Positions 6,322 to 10,425 of a stretch of DNA of 10,425 bases are shown here, piece by piece; the stretch's first letter is position 1, and every line of letters starts with the position of its first letter. The stretch comes from UBA7398 sp947491605 (GTDB taxonomy: Bacteria > Actinomycetota > Actinomycetes > Nanopelagicales > Nanopelagicaceae), in assembly GCA_947491605.1 (NCBI GenBank), contig CANLJW010000037.1, forward strand, positions 1 through 10,425. Reading direction: 5' to 3'. A program made the position numbers and the translations under genes. The notes beneath the pieces are model-generated. The model had not been told where the DNA came from. It saw only the letters and a program-made list of their open reading frames with translations, and searched no databases.

Positions 6322-7365
6322 ATGAGCAAATCATTTAATCTTGCAGTTATCGGTGGCGATGGCATTGGTCCAGAAGTTGTGGCCGAAGGACTCAAAGTTC
6401 TAGATGCCGTCTCTCTAAAATATGGCGTCACTTTCAATAAGAAAGAGTACGAACTTGGTGCTCGCCTCTGGCATAAAACTGGCGAGACGCTTCCTGATGC
6501 AACGCTAAACGAATTAGCGAAAGCAGATGTAATTCTGCTTGGCGCAGTTGGCGACCCAACAGTTCCAAGCGGTGTTTTAGAGCGTGGTTTATTATTGAAG
6601 ATTCGCTTCGCTTTTGATCACTTTATTAATTTGCGACCAGCTCGGCTATATCCTGGGGTTAAATCACCACTTGCTGGCGTTAGTGAACTTGATTTCGTTG
6701 TGGTTCGTGAAGGTACTGAAGGCCCATATGTTGGAGCTGGTGGTGTTCTAGCAGAAGGAACAGCCGATGAAATCGCTACTGAAGAGAGCTTAAATACTCG
6801 ACGTGGCGCCGAGCGGGTAATTCGAAATGCATTTGCACGTGCGCAAGTACGGCCACGTAAGAAATTAACTTTGGTGCATAAGAACAATGTGCTTACTCGT
6901 GCTGGCAGTTTATGGACCCGGACATTTAATGAAGTAGCAAAAGAATTTCCGGATGTTGCAACAGATTACTTACACGTTGACGCAGCTTCCATGTTCTTTG
7001 TTACTAATCCAGATCGCTTCGATGTAGTTGTTACCGATAATCTCTTTGGCGATATCTTGACCGATATTGCAGCTGCAATTTGTGGTGGCCTTGGGTTGGC
7101 TGCTTCTGGAAATATTAATCCAACTGGCAAGTTCCCATCGATGTTTGAGCCAGTCCACGGTTCAGCACCTGATATTGCTGGTAAAGGAATCGCAGATCCA
7201 ACTGCAACCATAATGTCAGTGGCAATGATGCTTAGCCATTTAGGTTTAACTGACGCTGCTAAAGATGTAGAGAAAGTAGTGGCAGCAGATTTGCTAACTC
7301 GCGGCGATAAAAAGCGTTCCACTAGCGAAATTGGAACACTTCTTGCTAACGCAGTGAAGGGGTAG
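6322..7365 (+). CDS. leuB: 3-isopropylmalate dehydrogenase
   Basis: LeuB oxidatively decarboxylates 3-isopropylmalate to 4-methyl-2-oxopentanoate in leucine synthesis. The same enzyme type acts on 3-methylmalate in the citramalate route to 2-oxobutyrate, which fits its neighbour cimA. Family features seen: GGDGIGPEV (11-19); the substrate-specificity helix with Glu87, Leu90 and Leu91, typical of isopropylmalate rather than isocitrate or tartrate enzymes; substrate arginines Arg95, Arg105 and Arg129; Tyr136 in EGTEGPYVG; catalytic Lys187 (VHKNNVLT); metal-binding Asp220, Asp244 and Asp248; and the NAD-binding region FEPVHGSAPDIAGKG (275-289). The length of 347 aa is normal. The start lies 3 nt after the serA stop with only a weak ribosome binding site, suggesting re-initiation. 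The next gene begins 2 nt after its stop. leuA, leuC and leuD are not in the window. Confidence 0.96.
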   Translation: MSKSFNLAVIGGDGIGPEVVAEGLKVLDAVSLKYGVTFNKKEYELGARLWHKTGETLPDATLNELAKADVILLGAVGDPTVPSGVLERGLLLKIRFAFDHFINLRPARLYPGVKSPLAGVSELDFVVVREGTEGPYVGAGGVLAEGTADEIATEESLNTRRGAERVIRNAFARAQVRPRKKLTLVHKNNVLTRAGSLWTRTFNEVAKEFPDVATDYLHVDAASMFFVTNPDRFDVVVTDNLFGDILTDIAAAICGGLGLAASGNINPTGKFPSMFEPVHGSAPDIAGKGIADPTATIMSVAMMLSHLGLTDAAKDVEKVVAADLLTRGDKKRSTSEIGTLLANAVKG

Positions 7366-7367
7366 TT

Positions 7368-8453
7368 ATGAAAATAAATATCACACCATCATCCACTGCG
7401 TTGCCAGATGCAGTCCGCCAAGCAAAAGTAGATGAAGGTGGATTTGGAAAATATTTCACTGACCACATGATTATTGCTAATTGGCATGTGGATTCTGGAT
7501 GGGGTGATGCTGAACTAAAAGCATACGGTCCACTCTCGCTCGACCCAGCAACGATGGTTTTACATTACGGCCAAGAAATTTTTGAAGGATTGAAGGCTTA
7601 TTGGCAACCAGATAATTCAATTAGTTTGTTCCGTCCCGATGCAAACGGAAAACGTTTTGCTAAATCGGCAAAGCGTTTAGCGTTACCAGAGCTCCCAGTC
7701 GAAGCATTCATTAAAACTATTGAAACTTTAGTAAAGCAAGATAAGGGTTGGGTACCGCATAAAGTAGGTTCTTCGCTCTACATTCGGCCGTTTATGATCG
7801 CAACAGAAGTTGCAATCGGAGTTCGGCCTTCAAAGAGCGCTTCATACATATTAATTGCCTGCCCAGTTGGTGCATATTTCTCAACTACAACCGCAGTAAC
7901 GGTTTGGATTTCTACTGAATATGTCCGCGCATCACTTGGTGGAACTGGTGAAGCTAAGTGTGGTGGAAACTATGCAGCATCGCTACTCGCACAGCAGCAA
8001 GCAGCAGCTCAAGGTTGCGATCAAGTTGTTTGGTTAGATGCGCTAGAGCGTAAATGGGTAGAAGAGATGGGCGGTATGAACCTTTATTTTGTTAAAGGAA
8101 AAGGTAAAGATGCCACAATTTTCACACCTAAATTAACCGGCACGCTACTTCCTGGAGTTACGCGCGATTCCATTCTTACTGTTGCGAAAGATCTTGGTTA
8201 TAAAACTGAAGAAGGAATGATTTCAATTGACGATTGGCGCGACGGTGTTGCCAGCGGTGAGATTACCGAAACTTTTGCCTGTGGCACTGCTGCAGTTATC
8301 TCACCAATCGGTGGCGCTAAGAGCGAATTTGGAAATTGGCCAACCGGAGATGGAACTCCTGGTCCGATCACTATGCAACTTCGTGAACATTTGCTTGGTA
8401 TTCAACATGGAACTATCGAAGATAAACATGATTGGAATATAAAGGTCTGTTAA
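7368..8453 (+). CDS. ilvE: Branched-chain amino acid aminotransferase (class IV, PLP)
   Basis: IlvE transfers an amino group between glutamate and the keto acids of valine, leucine and isoleucine, the last step of each pathway. The fold-type IV aminotransferase features are clear. YGQEIFEGLKAY (67-78) and IRPFMIATE (139-147) line the active site. Lys197 in AKCGGNYAASLLAQ is the PLP lysine by comparison with the mammalian BCAT motif KMGGNY. Glu233 in VEEMGGMN should contact the PLP ring nitrogen. ACGTAAVISPIG (304-315) binds phosphate. The 361-aa length fits the larger BCAT subgroup of actinobacteria and eukaryotes, rather than the shorter E. coli type of about 309 aa. AAGGGG (7357-7362) lies 5 nt before the ATG and overlaps the leuB end. 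The stop codon shares a base with the cimA start (TAATG). Confidence 0.96.
   Translation: MKINITPSSTALPDAVRQAKVDEGGFGKYFTDHMIIANWHVDSGWGDAELKAYGPLSLDPATMVLHYGQEIFEGLKAYWQPDNSISLFRPDANGKRFAKSAKRLALPELPVEAFIKTIETLVKQDKGWVPHKVGSSLYIRPFMIATEVAIGVRPSKSASYILIACPVGAYFSTTTAVTVWISTEYVRASLGGTGEAKCGGNYAASLLAQQQAAAQGCDQVVWLDALERKWVEEMGGMNLYFVKGKGKDATIFTPKLTGTLLPGVTRDSILTVAKDLGYKTEEGMISIDDWRDGVASGEITETFACGTAAVISPIGGAKSEFGNWPTGDGTPGPITMQLREHLLGIQHGTIEDKHDWNIKVC
8441..8445 (+). promoter_or_regulatory. Ribosome binding site choosing the cimA ATG
   Basis: AAAGG lies 7 nt before ATG 8453. A TTG seven codons further upstream (8432) is in frame, but it would put this site inside the coding sequence and has no site of its own. 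The ATG also gives the common TAATG overlap with ilvE. Confidence 0.65.
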
Positions 8454-10042
8454 TGACAATCTCCGATGCGTTCCATATTTATGACACCACACTTCGCGAT
8501 GGTGCCCAACAAGAAGGATTAAATCTTTCAGTTCACGACAAACTTACAATCGCTCGTCACCTTGATGATCTCGGTGTTGGTTTTATTGAAGGCGGTTGGC
8601 CAGGGGCTAATCCAAAAGATACTGAATTCTTTGCACTTGCAAAGAAAGAGTTAAAGTTAAAGAACGCAACCTTTGTTGCATTTGGTGCAACGCGTCGTCC
8701 AGGAGTTAAAGCTGCTGATGATGTGCTACTTCGTGCTCTTGCAGATTCTGGCGCACCAGCAGTAACTCTCGTTGCAAAAGCCCACGATCGTCATGTTGAT
8801 TTGGCGCTGAAAACTAACTTGGATGAAAATCTCGCCATGATTCGCGAATCAATTCATTTTCTAAAAGAAGGCGGCCAGCGGGTATTTCTTGACGCCGAAC
8901 ATTTCTTCGATGGCTACCGTTCAAATCCTGCATATGCACTTGAAGTTGTTCGAGTTGCTGCGGAAGCTGGCGCTGACGTAGTTGCGCTTTGCGACACTAA
9001 CGGTGGCATGTTGCCGGATGAACTCTCGCAAGTTGTACATGATGTATTAGGAAAAAGCGCTGCACGTCTTGGAATTCATTGCCATAACGACACTGGTTGT
9101 GCAATCGCTAACTCACTAGCTGCAGTCGCTGCTGGCGCTACCCATGTGCAAGGCACGCTCAACGGTTATGGTGAACGCACCGGTAATGCGGATTTAGTTT
9201 CGATCATCGCGAACCTCGAATTAAAGAAGAAGCAATTAGTTCTACCTAAGAATTCACTCCACGAAGCATTCCGAATTTCACATGCAATTGCTGAAGTAAC
9301 TAACGTGGCATCAAGCGCACGCCAACCATATGTAGGTATTTCTGCTTTTGCGCATAAAGCTGGATTGCATGCATCTGCTATTAAAGTTGATCCTGCGCTT
9401 TACCAACATGAAGATCCTGCCAGTGTTGGAAATGATCGTCGAATGTTGGTCTCTGATATGGCTGGTCGCGCATCTATTGAATTGAAATCACAAGAACTCG
9501 GCATCGATATAGGTGACGATAAAGAAGTACTTACTCGCGTTGTAGAACGTGTAAAAGAAATGGAGTCGCGCGGTTACACATTCGAAGCTGCAGATGCATC
9601 ATTTGAATTATTACTTCGCGAAGAGATTGATGGCAAGCGAGTACAATTTTTCAAGATTGAAAAATGGGAAACTGTTGTAGATCGAGGTGATGACGGCAGT
9701 GTTAAATCTCGAGCAAATGTCACAATCATTGCGCGCGGTCAAAAAATTGAATCTTCTGGGAGTGGGAATGGTCCGGTAAATGCAATTGATACTGCGCTTC
9801 GTTCCGGACTTGAAAAACTTTATCCCGAACTTAATAAATTAGAACTCACTGATTACAAAGTTCGAATCCTCGAAGGTCGCTTAGGAACAGGAGCGGTTAC
9901 TCGCGTTCTCGTAGAAACCAGCGACGGCAAAGGTGAATGGAACACTATCGGCGTTCACGAAAACGTTATTGCAGCTTCAGCAATGGCTTTAGAAGATGCA
10001 GTTACATACGGGCTATTACGACAAGGCAAAATTCCCGAGTAG
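8453..10042 (+). CDS. cimA: (R)-citramalate synthase, LeuA/HMGL-like family
   Basis: CimA condenses pyruvate with acetyl-CoA to (R)-citramalate, the entry to a threonine-independent route to 2-oxobutyrate and isoleucine. The HMGL-like TIM barrel (about 6-280) shows YDTTLRDGAQQEG (10-22) with Arg15 and Asp16, the segment FIEGGWPGANPKDTEFF (44-60), which distinguishes this long citramalate-synthase group from true isopropylmalate synthases, and the metal ligands His209 and His211 in HCHND. FAHKAGLHASAI (299-310) continues the family's conserved part. The C-terminal region (about 395-525), from VQFFKIEKWE to MALEDAVTYGLL, is the LeuA-type regulatory dimer domain, which usually binds the end product (isoleucine in CimA enzymes). 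The protein has 529 aa when started at the ATG overlapping the ilvE stop. Neighbouring leuB supports the role, since the route needs LeuCD and LeuB. Substrate choice between pyruvate and other keto acids is inferred from family similarity. Confidence 0.92.
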   Translation: MTISDAFHIYDTTLRDGAQQEGLNLSVHDKLTIARHLDDLGVGFIEGGWPGANPKDTEFFALAKKELKLKNATFVAFGATRRPGVKAADDVLLRALADSGAPAVTLVAKAHDRHVDLALKTNLDENLAMIRESIHFLKEGGQRVFLDAEHFFDGYRSNPAYALEVVRVAAEAGADVVALCDTNGGMLPDELSQVVHDVLGKSAARLGIHCHNDTGCAIANSLAAVAAGATHVQGTLNGYGERTGNADLVSIIANLELKKKQLVLPKNSLHEAFRISHAIAEVTNVASSARQPYVGISAFAHKAGLHASAIKVDPALYQHEDPASVGNDRRMLVSDMAGRASIELKSQELGIDIGDDKEVLTRVVERVKEMESRGYTFEAADASFELLLREEIDGKRVQFFKIEKWETVVDRGDDGSVKSRANVTIIARGQKIESSGSGNGPVNAIDTALRSGLEKLYPELNKLELTDYKVRILEGRLGTGAVTRVLVETSDGKGEWNTIGVHENVIAASAMALEDAVTYGLLRQGKIPE

Positions 10043-10051
10043 CCTTGCCAA

Positions 10052-10425
10052 ATGGAATCATCCCTGCTTAGCGAATATCGCGAGCACTTAGTCGTTGATC
10101 GGAACCTATCCGATAATTCCATCCGGGCATATTTAGCTGATTTAGAATCGCTATTGCAACATATAAATAAATTAGGAATTACCGAATTTTCACAATTAGA
10201 TTTAAATCATCTCCGTTCTTGGCTAGCTAATTTACAAACTAGGGGAGCTGCTCGTTCGTCCATGTCACGACGAGTGGTTTCAATCAGGGCCTTTACTTAT
10301 TGGGGTGCAAAAAATGGTTGGTTAAGCGGCGATATTGGCCAACAACTTGTAGCGCCAAAACCACAACGAACGCTGCCAAATATTTTAGATATTGAAAGTG
10401 CAATTACCACAATGGAAGCACTTGC
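10052..10425 (+). CDS. xerC: Tyrosine recombinase, XerC-like, N-terminal part only
   Basis: From ATG 10052, 124 codons are open to the window edge. The sequence matches the N-terminal SAM-like core-binding domain of Xer recombinases: a helix with LLSEYREHLVVDRNLSDNSIRAY, then DLESLL, LRSWLANLQ (about residues 60-68), SSMSRRVVSIRAFTYW and the linker LVAPKPQRTLPNIL. The pattern, including RGAARSSMSRRV and APKPQRTLP, resembles actinobacterial XerC more than XerD. XerCD resolve chromosome dimers at dif near the division septum. The catalytic domain (Arg-His-Arg-Tyr residues) lies outside the window, so activity cannot be judged. The gene starts 9 nt after cimA on the same strand, without a visible terminator, promoter or good ribosome binding site, so it probably shares the operon transcript. 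Phage or integron integrases are the alternative, but the Xer-like N-terminal domain and the context argue against them. Confidence 0.78.
   Translation, partial: MESSLLSEYREHLVVDRNLSDNSIRAYLADLESLLQHINKLGITEFSQLDLNHLRSWLANLQTRGAARSSMSRRVVSIRAFTYWGAKNGWLSGDIGQQLVAPKPQRTLPNILDIESAITTMEAL

Noticed and set aside
4674..6437. Long minus-strand open frames at 4674-5165, 5544-6092 and 6105-6437
   Set aside because: They are antisense to serA and the start of leuB. Their products are low-complexity Ser/Ala/Thr-rich sequences, as expected from the complementary strand of real codons.
8432..8452. Upstream TTG start for cimA, adding seven residues
   Set aside because: The ATG at 8453 has an AAAGG site at good spacing and forms a TAATG junction with ilvE. 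The added residues are not part of the conserved family start.
8453..10042. Calling this gene leuA (isopropylmalate synthase) or homocitrate synthase
   Set aside because: The IEGGWPGANPKDTEFF segment and the YDTTLRDGAQQEG start match the long citramalate synthase group better. Specificity remains inferred.
10052..10425. Recombinase as part of a phage, integron or genomic island
   Set aside because: The visible domain is Xer-like, no attachment-site repeats, tRNA gene or other mobile genes are seen, and composition does not change from the operon.

Overview
The window is a stretch of actinobacterial chromosome built around a branched-chain amino acid operon. Seven complete co-directional genes (ilvB, ilvN, ilvC, serA, leuB, ilvE, cimA) fill positions 1369-10042. 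They are flanked by a divergent, partial ABC-F ATPase gene on the minus strand (1-1118) and by the 5' part of a xerC-like tyrosine recombinase gene (10052-10425). Three things suggest an actinobacterium: the ilvBNC-serA-leuB order (from memory, the arrangement around Mycobacterium tuberculosis ilvB1 and in Streptomyces), a SerA of the long type with an ACT domain at the same residue numbering as the mycobacterial enzyme, and an ABC-F protein of a familiar actinobacterial type. Base composition is moderate to low in GC and codons such as TTA, AAA and ATT are common. Together with the very tight gene packing this points to a streamlined lineage such as the freshwater acI / Nanopelagicales group. 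That assignment is inference.

Region by region. Positions 1-1118 hold the N-terminal two thirds or so of an ABC-F protein. Positions 1119-1368 are the control region: a perfect 16-bp palindrome (1178-1193), a sigma-70-like promoter (TTGACT-18 nt-GATAAT, 1198-1227), an apparently leaderless 15-codon leader peptide containing Val-Val-Ile (1234-1281), a hairpin overlapping its end (1268-1300), and an intrinsic terminator (1301-1327) before the ilvB ribosome binding site. This looks like a transcription attenuator. From 1369 to 10042 the genes follow one another with gaps of -8 to +30 nt, so the operon is probably one transcript with translational coupling. xerC starts 9 nt after cimA with no terminator between.

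How the genes work together: IlvBN makes acetolactate or acetohydroxybutyrate, and IlvC converts these to the dihydroxy acids. The dehydratase IlvD is not in the window. IlvE transaminates the final keto acids to Val, Leu and Ile. CimA makes citramalate from pyruvate and acetyl-CoA. Citramalate can become 2-oxobutyrate through LeuCD (not in the window) and LeuB, giving isoleucine without threonine deaminase. LeuB also serves leucine synthesis. SerA opens serine synthesis from 3-phosphoglycerate.

The window is mostly ordinary metabolism. The parts that deserve a second look are the ilvB leader and attenuator, the palindrome beside its promoter, and the joining of xerC to the operon's tail.
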